Shown: positions 45,040 through 57,639 of the stretch, in pieces
How the letters are laid out: each line of letters opens with the position of its first letter
Position numbering within the stretch: the stretch's first letter is position 1
Assembly (NCBI GenBank): GCA_009760885.1
Contig: CM019719.1
Span: 36,001,584-36,065,583, forward strand
Direction: 5' to 3'
From: Achatina immaculata
Lineage: Eukaryota > Mollusca > Gastropoda > Stylommatophora > Achatinidae
Length of the DNA stretch: 64,000 nt
The notes under the pieces: model-generated
Told to the model about the DNA's origin: nothing
Database searches by the model: none
What the model saw: the letters and a program-made list of their open reading frames with translations, nothing else
Program-made: the position numbers and the translations under genes

Positions 45040-45560
45040 GTGATCTGCTTGTTTATCCTGTGTGGTCCTTTGTGTTTCCAATTAATTCAGATCTTTTTTT
45101 TTCCCATGCTACTTGGTCAGTCAACTAAGATATTTTTCTTTTGTCCTTCCTCTCTTCCTTTTTCTCTTAAATTTTCCAATCATTACTAGGTTCTTCTATC
45201 TTCTCATGATAGGTCCAAGAAATTTTGACTGTCTTTTTTAAAATCATTTTAACTAGTTTTCATTGTTCTGAAATTTCAATGAAGACCTCTCCATTTGTTT
45301 TTTTTTTTTTGGTCTGTTCAGGCCATTTGTTGTATCTCTCACCAAAGCCACATCTCTGCTGCTTCCAATTTCTTTATCATTCGTTTGTTGACTGTCAAAG
45401 TTTCACAACTATATAGCAATATTGGCTCTATATAGCACTGTAATATTATTTTCCTCACTCTAGGAAAATTTATTTGTTAGTATTTTCTTCATGTCATGAA
45501 AAAGCTGCCTTTGCCTTAACTATTCATGATTTTATATCATTTGTGCACCCGCCATCAGTT
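45040..45560 (-). mobile_element. Decayed RTE-like LINE fragment
   Basis: Plus-strand text such as CAAAGTTTCACAACTATATA and TGGCTCTATATAGCACTG is the complement of the LLYGSETWT-coding region of RTE elements. No open frame remains. Confidence 0.5.
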
Positions 45561-45659
45561 GTTACCATTGAATTTATTATAACAATAATAATAGTAATAA
45601 TAATATATTCTTAATAGTATAACAATATACTGCTGAATTTCAAATGAATTTATTTACTA

Positions 45660-45895
45660 GTGTCTATATCTGACAACTCACTACCAAATATAGCACTAAG
45701 ATGGACACCACAGGGGAACAGAAGTAAGGGTAAACCAAAAGAGACATGGAGAAGAACAGACAGGACGTTGAGCAATAGAGGGCTCACCTGGGCAAGAGCA
45801 GAAAAAAAGGCGAAGGACAGGCATTTGTGGAAAACCCTTGCGGAAGCCTCATGTGCCCTGGGCACTGAAGGTTCAGAGAGAGAGAGAGATATCTT
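45660..45895 (+). mobile_element. Family A LINE, short 3' fragment
   Basis: Matches the last 220 bp of family A (DNSLPNIALRWTPQGN, KKAKDRHLWKTLAEASCALG) with the (AG)n tail at 45878-45890. It is 5'-truncated and lies inside a HERC intron. Confidence 0.9.
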
Positions 45896-46390
45896 CCCAT
45901 TTTAAAAGATGCTGCACTTTGGTATGTTTATTTTTTTTTATACTACCACTGTTTCTGTCTAGTTGCTGTTTAGCTCTCTTATTTATGGATTTAGGAAGCA
46001 TGATTGACAAGGAAGTTATGGTGGTGGTTTCCCTTTGCCTTTCACTTGGTTTGTATATGGCTTTCTCTGCTAGCTTTTGTCTAAAAAGACTGACCTTAAA
46101 GGCAGCAGTTTACCTGTTATAGTCTGCTGCTGTTTATTCAAATATTCAGAGCTGAACTCTGTTAAGGCCATTCCATCATCAATTCCTTACCCCCACCCCC
46201 CTCTTAAAAAATTATCTTGAGTTAACACCAAAAAAAAAACAACTTATCTTCTACATTTAAACAGAGACAGCACTTAAGAACATTACTGTTATTTGTGATA
46301 TTTTTATGAAAGCAAGCACAAACTTATCTAGGACAGCAGGAAATGTTAATACTCCCGTAATTAAAAAAAAAAGGTATTAAAAAAACTTAC

Positions 46391-46580
46391 AAAAATATTT
46401 CTTAGCTTCTTTTTTGAGGGACAGGAAACTCCGGGCAAATGGACAATGGATGGAATCATATTTCTCAGGCTGATCAAAAATATGGCTTGCTGGCAAAATG
46501 AGATATACGGCTCGAGCTTCAGTAACTTGACATAAATTTGGTAACTTTGAGATCAAATCTTGTTCAATCTTAGTGCTGAT
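46391..46580 (-). CDS. HERC-like exon, linker (residues 238-301)
   Basis: A 190-bp exon from a cttcag acceptor to a T/GTAAGT donor. It encodes IEQDLISKLPNLCQVTEARA followed by VYLILPAS, aligning with HERC4 LEKNLIPKLTSSLPDVEALR and FYLTLPEC. It ends with one base (phase 1) that is completed to Cys by the next exon. Confidence 0.88.
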
Positions 46581-46712
46581 CTGAAGATAAATGTGGAAGA
46601 CATTTTAAATCTCTCTGCATCGATAATCTTTCATCAGCATTTGCAATAAAAAGCGAAAATATAAGCAAAATGAAAGTATTTTCACAACTGTGAGCCCGCT
46701 GCTGCCGAGATT

Positions 46713-47325
46713 CTTCAGCTGGCGTGCGTGGGGTGAAACTCCTCCCTGCCAATGAAGAAAAATGTGATTATGGTTACCGCACAGCATCACCATGGAAAAG
46801 GTGAAGGAAAGGATTAAGTGAAGTAACCAGAAGTCTCAAAGTCAGGACTACTCAAATCACAGCACCTCTGCTCTAGAAGCCAGCCATGTCCTATATACAC
46901 ACATACTGGGGCAGATTGCCTAAACCAGCTTAACCCAGGGATTAAACTAAGACACTGCTGGCAAGATTCTTTGGCTGCCATGCGTGGGATGAAATTCCTC
47001 CAGGCCAATGAGGAAAATGTGATTAGGGTTGCTGTGTGGCACCATTGTGAAAAGGTGATGGAAAGGATAAAGTGAAGTTTAATCAGTTTGTCCAGTAGTC
47101 TCGCGATGAGAGCCACTCATACCACGGAACCTCTGCTGTAGAGGCCGGCCACGTCCGATATACACCCATACTGGTGAAATAAGCCTAAACCAGATTAACC
47201 CAGGGGTGAAACTTGATGACTACTCATGTCACGGTACCTCTGCTCTAGAGTCGGTCACGTCCTAAATACGTCCATACTGGGATAATACACTTAAACCGGC
47301 TTAACCCAGGGGTGAAACCTACTAG
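46713..47325. repeat. Complex tandem repeat with two alternating modules
   Basis: One module with TGCGTGGG...AATGTGATTA...AAGTGAAG occurs at about 46718 and 46975 (256 bp apart at TGCGTGGG). A second with ACCTCTGCT, TACTGG and CTTAACCCAGG occurs at about 46850, 47113 and 47220 (265 and 107 bp apart at ACCTCTG). The final copy follows without the first module, so the array looks like X-Y-X-Y-Y. Confidence 0.8.
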
Positions 47326-47426
47326 TAGCAAGGATTCATTCTCTTGGACAAAAGCTCCATCCTGGTCACAACTAGGAAGGGTAGCGGCCATGACAACAAA
47401 ATGCTGAATTTGGAGACACTGGACCA

Positions 47427-47697
47427 GTGCAGTCTAGATAGGCAACCACCTCTCACCTGATGGGGATATATGTGTATCCTAATCACGCTGAGGTTTTCCG
47501 GTGAGAAAGTCCAATGTTGGACTGGATGGGCAACCATCTCTCACTTGGTGGGGATATACTGATATCCAAAACACGTAGAGGTTTTCTGATGAGAAAGTCC
47601 AACTCTAGGCTGGATGGGCAACCACCTCTCACCCAGTGGGGATTTACTGATATCCAAAACACGTCGAGGTATTCTGGTGAGAAAGCCCAACTCTAGA
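47427..47697. repeat. 88-bp tandem repeat, three copies
   Basis: GGCAACCA begins at 47441, 47529 and 47617, an 88-bp period. Units share CACCTCTCAC, GGGGATATAC and GAGAAAGTCCAAC with moderate divergence. The sequence is unrelated to the 88-bp array in piggyBac. Confidence 0.88.
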
Positions 47698-47987
47698 TTA
47701 AACTGTTGCAATGAAAACCACTGTGTCATGTAATCCCGTTTCTGTGACCCACTGAGAATACAGGCCCAACCCCTGTGATAATGTGAACCTCTTGTGGTGC
47801 TCTCGAAGATCTCTTGTGCATAAAATAATTAACAATAATGGATTGCACTATGTAGTGGACGTGGTTTAACAGAACATGCAATTTCCTTTTTCATCTAATT
47901 AGCATGTAAGTGACCAGATCTGTAATTTAAACATAGCAGATATTGACAATACAATATTATCCATCTAAAAAAGTACAAATTAGTTAC

Positions 47988-48090
47988 CATCTGCATCAAA
48001 TCAGGATGTTTCCGAATATCTTGGAAAAATGCTTGAACTGTTTTTATGTCAATGGCAGAATTTTTTCTATTATCATAAGGGGCTTTATTT
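47988..48090 (-). CDS. HERC-like exon, linker (residues 203-237)
   Basis: A 103-bp exon from an attacag acceptor to an ATG/GTAACT donor. Its C-terminal part reads SAIDIKTVQAFFQDIRKHPD, aligning with HERC4 SGVDMNAARLLFHKLIQPDHP. One leading base completes a codon; it ends in phase 0. Confidence 0.85.
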
Positions 48091-49574
48091 CTGTAATGAT
48101 ACATTTAAAATAGAGAAATACACATGTTATGAAATATATTTACACATGTTATGAAATATATAATCATGTCACAATATAAATTTATAAATCTGCCCTGATC
48201 CAACATAAATATAATCTTTCTGTTATAAAATAGTGAAATTTTATGCAATTTCACAAGTATGTTAGGGTGCTTTAAAAGCCATGAGGAGACAGAAAAGAGT
48301 TACAAATATTTGAATAGACTTATTGCAACAAAGAACATTCCAGTATGTTCATTAAAAGATTCTTTGGGTTAAAAATGATGCATGTCTTTGGATTACTTGT
48401 TGTAAAATATTGAAAATGTACACTCATCAGTCTTTTTTAACAGGTTGATACTAAGCCTGGTCCTCACCTTTTTCCTGCTTTTGGATTCACTCTTGGTCTA
48501 GAAGCAAACCACTATAATTCTCTACCCACCAAACATGATATCTTTGACGTAACGTCATAATGAGGCTGCATGGACTAACAGTTCATATTTCCAAAATGAT
48601 CAGAAGAAGACTCCACACGGAGATTTTATGCTACTTTACCTTTTTTGTTTTTTCATTTATATCTTCACAATGATTTTTTTTGTCAAAATCCTCAGCTTGA
48701 AGATAAAGAACTGTGTCCTCTGAATATATTTTAAAAATATTGGTTTTATTATTATCCTTTTCATTTTAAGTTTCCCATTGAAAACACAAAATCTTAATTC
48801 AGAGTATACATCTGAATCGTTTGTCTCATAATATGGATCTTTCATTTATGCTTAACAGCTGTGAAATACTTACGGTAACAGAAATGAAGCATTTAGACAA
48901 GACAAATTTGAGAACATTTTTCCAATTTCACTGAGGAATACAGAAAATATATGAATAAATCACTGAACTAGAAAATCACCTGAAAAAAAACTTTTTTTTT
49001 CTAAAACCATTTAGTCTCTGCAGTCTACATACTGGCCCTATAAAATGCATTTTTGTTACTTAGCACATTTCTGTATATTTTTTTTAAAGAGCTTCAGTAA
49101 GAAGTCACTCCTTAATTTTTCTCTTCTTTTTTTTTCAATGGTTTTTATCAAATGAATTATGCAGCTGATCTTTCTGTTATCAGCTCTTTTGTAATATTAC
49201 TTTACTGAATATGTGTAGATTATATTGCTTTTCTTGCCTTTATTCCACACTTGATGTACTATTAGTTTTTTAAAATGTTTTATTGCATTTTATTCACTGA
49301 CTACAGTAACTGAATAATTATATCATAAATGGCATCATCAATGTAGTCAGCAAATCACTGGTCAAAATAAAAAACAATCTCCTTATAATTGTTCTAATAA
49401 TAGAGTGACACTGCAGTCAAGCTACGGGGGAAGAGAGTATCTTCTACATTCAAATGGAGTTTGGTATGAAGCTTTTTTTTTTTATTTTACTGTGGGAAGT
49501 AAGGTAAGCCATCACAGATTATTCTTCACTTGATATAACACTTTACTTGAAGTTCTTAACCATGACATTAGCTC

Positions 49575-49616
<42 letters not shown>

Positions 49617-49620
49617 ACCT
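48091..49620. repeat. Intronic DNA with (AT)n microsatellite at 49575-49613
   Basis: AT-rich with poly-T runs. The AT repeat is the only clear structure. No exon or transposon ORF seen. Confidence 0.6.
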
Positions 49621-50591
49621 GTTTGATATATAACCTGTTTGATAGTCTTCCAGTATGTTCTCGCTGTATGGTTTTAATCTATTTAAAAGTATAATAGATA
49701 GTATTTTGTAGCTTGTTTGTAGTAAGGATGTTCCTCTGTAGTTTTCATACTTGCTCTTATCACCTTTTTTTGAATACTGAGATCAGTAATGATTCTCTCC
49801 ATTCACTAGGGAGTTTTTCTTCTCTCCATATTTGTTGTATTAGTGCACATATCTGTTCACGTAGATTTAGACCTCTTTTTTTAATCAGTTCTGCAGCAAC
49901 TCCATCTGAACCTGTTATTTTGTTGTTTGTAGAAGAATGATACTGTAGATGGCTTCTTCTAAGTCTGGTTCCTCTATTTCAGGTTCATAAGTCTGTATTT
50001 CTTTGCATGGTAATGTCTTTATTTGCTCTTCACAGTTTAGTAGTTTTTTCTATTCTTTCCATCTGATACAGATTTTCTTTTCATTATTTATCATGTTTCC
50101 ATTACTGTTCTTCAAGCTCTGCAGAGGTTGTTTATACCCTTGCTTTACTCTTTGCAGTTGTTTATTGAATTCCTTGCTTTTCTTATTTTGATGGCATGTC
50201 TGTGGCTTGCTTACAATGTTTTTGATATATTGTCATTTTTGTTGGCGAATATAACTTTTAAAGTTTCTTTACACTGTGTGGTACTTCTCCTCATTTGTTT
50301 TGTTGTTCACATCATTTAACTATATCTGTCTTGCTGTTCTTTTCTTTATGACTGCCTTTCTGCAGACTTCATTGAACCAGCTCTTTTTTTATTTATGGTC
50401 TTGACTCCCAGGCATTCTTCCTCTATGTTCTTTATAATGGTTTTTATATCTTTCCATCTGTCATCAATACTTTTATTTTCTTCATTCCCTCTTGTGTTTA
50501 TCTTATGGTTTAGCTATTTTCTGAATTTTTCTTTAGTTTCTTCTCTTTTCAAAGCATCTCTATTTATTAGTGAGCATTTATTTAATTTACT

Positions 50592-52290
50592 ATCATCATC
50601 ATCATCATCATCAGGTGCCATGCAGTGCCGACTGGCGTTGGCTATTATGCTTCTCCAGAGTACCCGATCCTTCATGCAGGCCATCAGTTCAGTTGGTGAT
50701 CTCCTCTCACACCATCCCGTCAGACTGTCCAGTATCATTTCTCTTGGTCTTCCTCTGGATCTTCTTCCTTCTATTTTTCCTGTTGTTATAATATTTTCAA
50801 TGTCCCCTCTTCTCATTGCATGTCCTATGAAAGTACATTGTCTCTCTCTTATCTTTCTGACAAGGTTTTTTTGTCTCTCCAGCTCTTCTCATACATTCTT
50901 CATTAGTTATTTTTGCTGTCCAGGGGATTCGCAACATTTTTCTAATAAACCACATTTCTGCTGCTTCCAATGATTTTTGTGCAGACTTGCCTATTGTCCA
51001 TGATTCACTTCCATATAACAAGACAGGTTCAATATAGCATTTTAGGACTCGTTTTCTAACATTCATTGATAAAGATGTGTTAGCTAATATGTTTCTCATT
51101 CTCTGAAATGCAGTCTTTGCTTGGCCTATTCTGTTCCTAATTTCTGTTCTGCATTTCCCATCTGAAGTTATTACTGCTCCAAGGTATTTGAATTTCTGCA
51201 CCTGCTTTAGAATGGTTCCATTTAATTTAATACTGCACGCTGGTGGATTCTGTTTCTTAGATATAACCATAGTCTCTGTCTTTTTTATGTTCAAAGTAAG
51301 GCCTTTCTGTTCACTTTCTTTGGCCACTTTATCCAAGAGATTTTGCAGGTCTTGTTGGTTCTCCGCTATCAGTACTGTGTCGTCAGCATACCAAAGGTTG
51401 TTAATATTGTATCCTCCAATTTTTATGCCAGGTTCTGTGATGATTGTTCTTAGAATATTCTCGCTGTACAGAGAAAAAAGGTCTGGAGATAGTACACATC
51501 CTTGTCGCACCCCTTGTTTTATAGGTTGGTATTTTCCAATTCTATTTTCAACTCGAACTGCTGCTTCTTGCTGCCAGTATAGATGTTTTACAATCCTCAG
51601 ATCTTTGCCGTCTATATTGATGTCTTCAAGCATTTTAATAATTTCACTATGTTTCACCTTGTCAAATGCCTTGGTGTAATCAATGAAGCATAAGTAGCTC
51701 TTTCTGTTAGTGTTCGTAAAGCATAAATGGCATTGTGTGTTCCCTTTCCTTCAACAAATCCAAACTGTTCATCTGCTATTTCCATTTTTATCTTTTTCCT
51801 TGTTCTTCTCATAATGATTCTCAGAAGTAGCTTCGTTATGTGACATGAGAGGCTGATAGTCCGGTGGTCGTCACATTCCTTTGCACCTGGTTTCTTTGGT
51901 AGTGCTATAAACGTGGTCACTGGGAATATAACCACTGTTGTAAATATCATTCAGTAACTTGGTTATTATTTTTATTCCTGTCTCCTCTAGTGCCTCTATT
52001 TCTTCTATTGTTATATTATCAGGCCCAGTCGCTTTTCCTTTCTTCATGTGTTTGATGGCATCTATGATTTCATCTTCAAGTATTGGTGGTCCATCACAGT
52101 TTTCAGTATCTGGTGTTAATTCTGGTCTTTCTCCTCCATATAGCTCACAGATATACTCTGCCCACCTGTCCACAATGTCTTCTTTTCCCATTAACATTTT
52201 ACCTTCTTTCGATTTCAGGCATCCTGTGGTATATTTTGTTTTCCTGCCTGTGAGTTCATTAATTCGTTTGTGCATGTTTTTTTTTATTCA
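50592..52290 (-). mobile_element. Family B RTE-type LINE, 5'-truncated
   Basis: The 3' end at 50596 has an ATCATCATCATCATCATCA tail. The frame 50797-51657 (286 codons) gives [54 protein letters not shown] and [12 protein letters not shown]. Frame 51871-52275 gives RWAEYICELYGGERPEL and KKGKATGPDNITIEEIEAL. A frameshift near 51660 separates RT halves. Least decayed B copy here. Confidence 0.87.
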
Positions 52291-52690
52291 GTCTGAATTG
52301 TAGTTTAGCTCCCATAAGATAGGGGTCAGTGCTGCATTCAGATGCTCTGTAACTTCTGATCTGAAGTATGTTTGTTGTGTGCTTGGTATCAATTAAAACA
52401 TGGTCTGTCTGGTTGAAGGTTAGTTTACTGGGTGTTATTTTGAAAATGTGTCCTGCTCATTCTCATTTCATAAGCTTCTGTCATATTTATTAGTCTCCAT
52501 CCATTATCATTAGATATTTCATGCAGACTTTCTTTTCCTGTGATGTGTCTGTGTGATTCTTCATTTTCTATCTTTACACTGAATTCTCCAAGTATTATCA
52601 GTATATTATGTTTCTGGGTCTTCTCTACTACTTTCTCTAACATGTTGTAAAATTCTTCTTTAACTTTTGCTCTCTCGAAAATTTTGTTTA

Positions 52691-52977
52691 GTAGATAGTC
52701 ATTTATAATGTATGTAGTTACTTATAGTCATTTATAATGTATGTAGTTACTTCTGTACTGAGTGAATGTTTAAGGGCGAAACATAAATGTTATATTTTAT
52801 GTCTCTCATCTTCAATGTTAATTATGTTTGTTACATGAACAGCATATCTGTAGAATGTCTGGAATAGAGTGAAAGGTGTATGATAAAGGGAAGAATGTCA
52901 GATGGGCCTGTGTGCCCAATTCTTAACCCTTTTGAAATAAAGATCAATCAATCGATCAGTCAATCAATCAATTAATC
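52691..52977 (+). repeat. About 285-bp interspersed repeat, second copy
   Basis: Same start (duplicated TCATTTATAATGTATGTAGT unit), middle and AAATAAAGATCAATCAATC end as 31052-31336, also inserted next to old RTE sequence. Confidence 0.75.
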
Positions 52978-53479
52978 TGTATTTTCTGTTGGTGCATGCA
53001 CATTAATAACTGTTATATTTTTCTTTGCTCCTTTGATGTGGAGGTTGCTGATTCTTTCATTGGGGCACTGAAGTCCATCACTAAGTCCCATACTTTTCTC
53101 TTGACAGCAAAACCTGTCTCAAGTTCATGTCTTCCATTGGTAATACCTTCGTATACTAGTACTATTTCTCCTATGACTGTTATATATCTTCTCCAACCCG
53201 TCTGATTTCCTGTAATGCTGTAACGTCCATGTCATACCTACTTAGTTCATCTGCTAATTCTTTAGCTGCTCCTTGTCTGTATAAGCTTCTTATATTCCAT
53301 GTTCCAAATCTCATAATATTTTTGACGTTCCAAGGTCATAACCTATTTTTATCCATCCAATTTCGAGGCTTCTCTATCTATGCCATAACACTAATCTTTA
53401 TTTTAGGGAGATGGGGTCGTTGGCCCCATGCTTCAACCCTCAACCTGGAGGACCAGGGTGCAAGTTTCATCTGACCCCT

Positions 53480-53508
53480 ACCCACGCAGACCTTCTCAGC
53501 TTGGTTGA

Positions 53509-53540
<32 letters not shown>

Positions 53541-54168
53541 CTGGTCACTATCTGCTATTTGTTCGTCTGGTGTAAAACAACAACCAAAATTCCTTCACTT
53601 TCCAGATATTTAAGTCACCATCTTTGCAGTACTTGCAGTCTCAAAATTTTATAAAAATCTAAATGTCACCTCAAAATAAAATTTTCTATAACAAAAGCTA
53701 TCTCTTACTTCATAAAACCATTGCTATATGAATTTATATTTTAAATATGACTCATACCACTCTTGAAATTATTTCCAATTTAAACAAGTTCAATGAAAAA
53801 TCTAACTGTCCATTTGTTAAAACTGGTGTCTCTATAGTTAAACTGTGAATTCTCAGACTTAAACAATGAGAGAATAATTTTAAATGTTAAAAAAAAAAAA
53901 AAACACAACATACTGGGTGTCCATCTTCTTTCAACAGTACAGCTAAAACCTTTGTGCTATTTGTGCAGTCATGATTATGCAGAACATTATTCATAGAAAT
54001 AAATGCTTTTTCAGAAATCTGATATTAAATGTTATTTTATATCAATTTAGTACAATTCATTTCAATCGGAGGCCTAAATAACAAACTACATTATATGCCT
54101 ACACTGAAGCATGTGCACAACTTTAGCTGTAACCAGAACATTTAAAAAGTGTCCACATTAATACTCAC
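53480..54168. other. Intronic DNA, short AT/AG microsatellite
   Basis: ATATATATATATAT then AGAGAGAGAGAGAG at about 53508-53541. The rest is AT-rich without recognised features up to the HERC exon at 54169. Confidence 0.6.
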
Positions 54169-54275
54169 TTGAAGAATTCACTAGATGGTGTTTCTGGTTT
54201 CTTACACCTTTCTTGTGAAATAGTTAGAATCTGCCTTGCTGGATCACATTTTCTGAAGTCATTAGAAATATCTGA
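54169..54275 (-). CDS. HERC-like exon, post-RCC1 linker (residues 168-203)
   Basis: A 107-bp exon from a tgcag acceptor to a GTGAGT donor. It encodes SDISNDFRKCDPARQILTIS, aligning with human HERC4 PPDDFRCPNPTKQIWTV just after the propeller. It begins in phase 0 and ends with two bases that join the next exon to make Lys. Confidence 0.85.
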
Positions 54276-54772
54276 CTGCAGAAAATAATGTATTTGTAAA
54301 AAGTAAATTTTAAAAAATTTATTCTTGGTATAATTAAGACCCTAATAATAACAATGTTACATTGATCTATGCTGCAGAAAGGTAATGAATTGTCTGTGAA
54401 AAAAATAGTGCTAACAAGAGTTTAATTGAAAAAAAAAAGGTAAAAAAAAGCTGGCAAATCTGATTATATGTCAAGAAAATAACTTCCTTAAGAATTAAAT
54501 GGCAATCTTGTGAATATTTTCATTAAATCTAAAGACCAGTCATGCTGGCAAAATAATAATATTGAAAAATTATGAGCAAAAGTCATACAATTCAAAGCGT
54601 CAACAAATCTTTTAAAAATTTTACTTCCTCACTCTTTAGTTTATTGTTGAAGCATATGAAAATCTCATTTAGTAATTGTCCTTTCTTTGACATTCAAGAG
54701 TATTAAACAAGACAAATGGTACAAAATTTGTTGGACACATTTATAAGAAAATTCAAAGATGATGCAACTTAC

Positions 54773-55019
54773 ACCTTGATCTGTCACAATGAGAAAAGAC
54801 TGGTCCCATCCTGCATATATACTCTTGACTGTGAGTTGTGGATTCTGACTATCCTCTTGCATGAAGGAGTGAAACCCATTGATAAGAAAACATGTCTCTG
54901 TACCAACTGAAACAGGGCTGTTTTTATTCTCTACACTTGAAATCCCAAGTTGCCCACTCTTTCCTTTCCCAAATGCATAGACTGTGTCAGATTTTGGAAC
55001 ATAGGCCAATGTGTGATTT
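54773..55019 (-). CDS. HERC-like exon, RCC1 repeats (residues 85-167)
   Basis: A 247-bp exon after a ttcaccag acceptor. The first base completes the Arg codon, then NHTLAYVPKSD, VYAFGKGKSGQLGIS and YAGWDQSFLIVTDQG follow, matching HERC4 HTSAFVPSS, IYSFGLGGNGQLG and GGDQSF. The donor GGT/GTAAGT is favoured over an earlier GGTGTA because it keeps phase 0 with the next exon. Confidence 0.93.
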
Positions 55020-55199
55020 CTGGTGAAATTAAAATGTAAACATCTATGATGATTTTTAAAAAATGTGATATTATATTTCAAAATCAAGTGTCTGTTAGAT
55101 GTATAAGTTTTCAGATACTGAAATTACTATAAAAATAGTTAAATTATCTCTGAAATAATACAAGTATACATTAAAATCAATACAGTTGCCATAACTTAC

Positions 55200-55690
55200 A
55201 TCTTATATCCTTCCCGTTTGGTTAAACATCACATAGGGCTTGCATAGTAGTTTGCAAAGTTTTCCTGTTTACAGCGAGCTTTTCAGTCTCATCAAGGGAT
55301 GTTATTCCCACTAAACTGGCTTCTCTTAACAATATCCTCTTTAGAGTTTCACGTGATCAACCTCATTTCCTTCGGCCTGTTGTTTTGGTATTCTCTGACT
55401 GTTTCTTCTCATCACATGACCAACACTTGTTCATATTCTTTTTCTGATCACTTTTAAGACAACTTGTTGTTTGTTCATCTTTCTTATCTCTGCACTGTTC
55501 TTGAATTCGTTCCACTTTATACCAAGTATTTTCCTTAGGCATTTATTTTCAAAAGAGTAATTTCTTGTCTATTTCTTTAGTTGTTTTCCAGCTTTCACAT
55601 GCATAAATGAGGATGGATATTACATTTGAATTGAATAATCTTAATGTGGTTTTTGTGCTCATAACTTTAGAGTGCCATATGTTCTCAAGT
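55200..55690 (-). mobile_element. Family D LINE 3' fragment
   Basis: The left end has the family D terminal TCTTATATCCTTCCCG. It is similar throughout to 34040-34620 but without the 36-bp duplication, and no long frame is open. Its 5' truncation meets a plus-oriented family B copy. Confidence 0.75.
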
Positions 55691-55692
55691 TC

Positions 55693-57622
55693 TCAACTGT
55701 TATGGAAACTCGCAAACAAATTCAATCAAGTATTGGGGATACCAACTCAGAGAAGACAAAAGAACACATTCATCGGCCTAAAGTATGTGACAAAGATTGG
55801 ATTCTGGAACTTAAGAACAATGGCCACACCATCAAAAACTGCTTAGGTAATCCAAGAAATTGATAAATATCATTTAGATGTCCTGGGCAACAGTGAAATG
55901 TGATGGCCAGAAGCAGGGAAAAGATCAGCGGAAAACCATAAGTTAATCATATATTCAGGCAGAAAGGATGGGAAATACTAAGGAGTAGGTATAATTATGT
56001 CAACTGCAGCAGCAAAGAAAAGAAGACATTGTGGACAGGTGGACAGAGTACATCGGTGAGCTATATGGAGAAGAAAGACCAGAATTAACACCAGATACTG
56101 AAAACTGTGATGGACCACCAATACTTGAAGATGAAATCATAGATGCTATCAAATACACGAAGAAAGGAAAACTGACTGGGCCTGATAATATAACAGAAGA
56201 AATAGCTAGAGGCGATAGGAATAAAAATAATAACCAAGTTACTGAATGACATTTACAACAGTGGTTATATGTCCAGTGACTTGCTTAAATCTACATTTAT
56301 AGCACTATCAAAGAAACCAGGTGAAAAGGAATGTGATGAAAACCAGACTATCAGCCTCTCATGTCACATAACAAAGCTAGTTCTGAGAATCATCATGAGA
56401 AGAACAAGGAAAAAGATAAAAATTGAAATAGCAGATGAACAGTTTGGATTTGTTGAAGGAAAGGGAACACACAATGCCATTTATGCTTTATAAACACTAA
56501 CAGAAAGAGCTTTAGAAGTACAGAAAGATCTCTGCTTATGCTTCATTGATTACACCAAGGCATTCGACAAAGTGAAACATAATGAAATTATTAAAATGCT
56601 TGAAGACATCAGTTCAGACGGCAAAGACCTGAGGATTGTAAAACATCTATACTGGCAGCAAGAAGCAGTAATTCAAGTTGAAAACAGAACTGGAAAATAT
56701 CAACCTATAAAACAAGGAGTACAACAAGGATGTGTACTATCTCCAGACCTTTTTTCTCTGTACAGCGAGAATATTCTAAGAACGATCATCACAGAACCTG
56801 GCATAAAAATTGGAGGATACAATATTAACAACCTTCAGTATGGTGATGACGCAGTACTGATAGCTGAGAACCAACAAGACCTCCAAAATTTCTTGGATAA
56901 AATCGCTTAAGAAAGTGAACAGAAGGGCCTTACGTTAAACATAAAAAAGACAGAGACTATGGTTATATCTAAGAAACAGAATCCACCAACATGGAGTATA
57001 AAATTAAATGGAACTATTCTAAAGCAGGTGCAGAAATCCAAATATCTTGGGAGCAGTAATAACTTCAGATGGGAAATGCAGAACAGGAATTAGAAACAGA
57101 ATAGGCCAAGCAAAGAATGCATTTCAGAGATTGAGAAACATATTATCCTACACATCCTTATCAATGAATGTTAGAAAACGAGTCCTAAAATGCTATATTG
57201 AGCCTATCTTGTTATATGGAAGTGAATCATGGACAATAGGCAGGTCTGCACAAAACCATTGGAAGCAGCAGAAATGTGGTTTATTAGAAGAATGTTGCGA
57301 ATCTCCTGGACAGCAAAAATAACTAATGAAGAATGTATGAGAAGAGCTGGAGAGACAAAAAATCTTGTAAAAAAAAATAAGAGAGAGACAATGTACATTC
57401 ATAGGACATGCAATGAAAAGAGGGGGCATTGAAAATATTATAACAACAGGAAAAATAGAGGGAAAAAGATCCAGAGGAAGACCAAGAGAAATGATACTGG
57501 ACAGTCTGACGGGATGGCGTGGGAGGAGATCACCAACTGAGCTGATGGCCTGCATAAAGGATCATGCACTCTGGAGAAGAATAATAGCCAACGCCAGTCG
57601 GCACAGCACCTGATGATGATGA
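55693..57622 (+). mobile_element. Family B LINE with internal deletion
   Basis: The start resembles the endonuclease beginning (KIGFWNLRTMATPSKTA, then IQEIDKYHLDVLG). Near 56020 it jumps to the pre-RT region (IVDRWTEYIGELYGEERPEL), so most of the endonuclease is deleted. The RT follows ([42 protein letters not shown] reads YGDD) and it ends with the CACCTGATGATGATGATTG tail. Several stops. Confidence 0.82.
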
Positions 57623-57639
57623 TTGATGAGCGGCAGAGA

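Larger units (their letters stand above)
49630..53480 (-). mobile_element. Decayed RTE-like LINE, broken by family B and by the 285-bp repeat
   Basis: Left part 49630-50590 (RT), then family B, then 52290-52690 and 52985-53480 with endonuclease remnants. Minus frame 52425-52643 has KHNILIILGEFSVKIENEE, where GDFNAKIG has become GEFSVKIE. The left-to-right order is 3' to 5' of one old element. Confidence 0.6.

Noticed and set aside
50395..50973. 192-codon plus frame, hydrophobic, membrane-like
   Set aside because: Antisense across the junction of the old RTE and family B; the hydrophobic look comes from reading Lys-rich coding DNA backwards.
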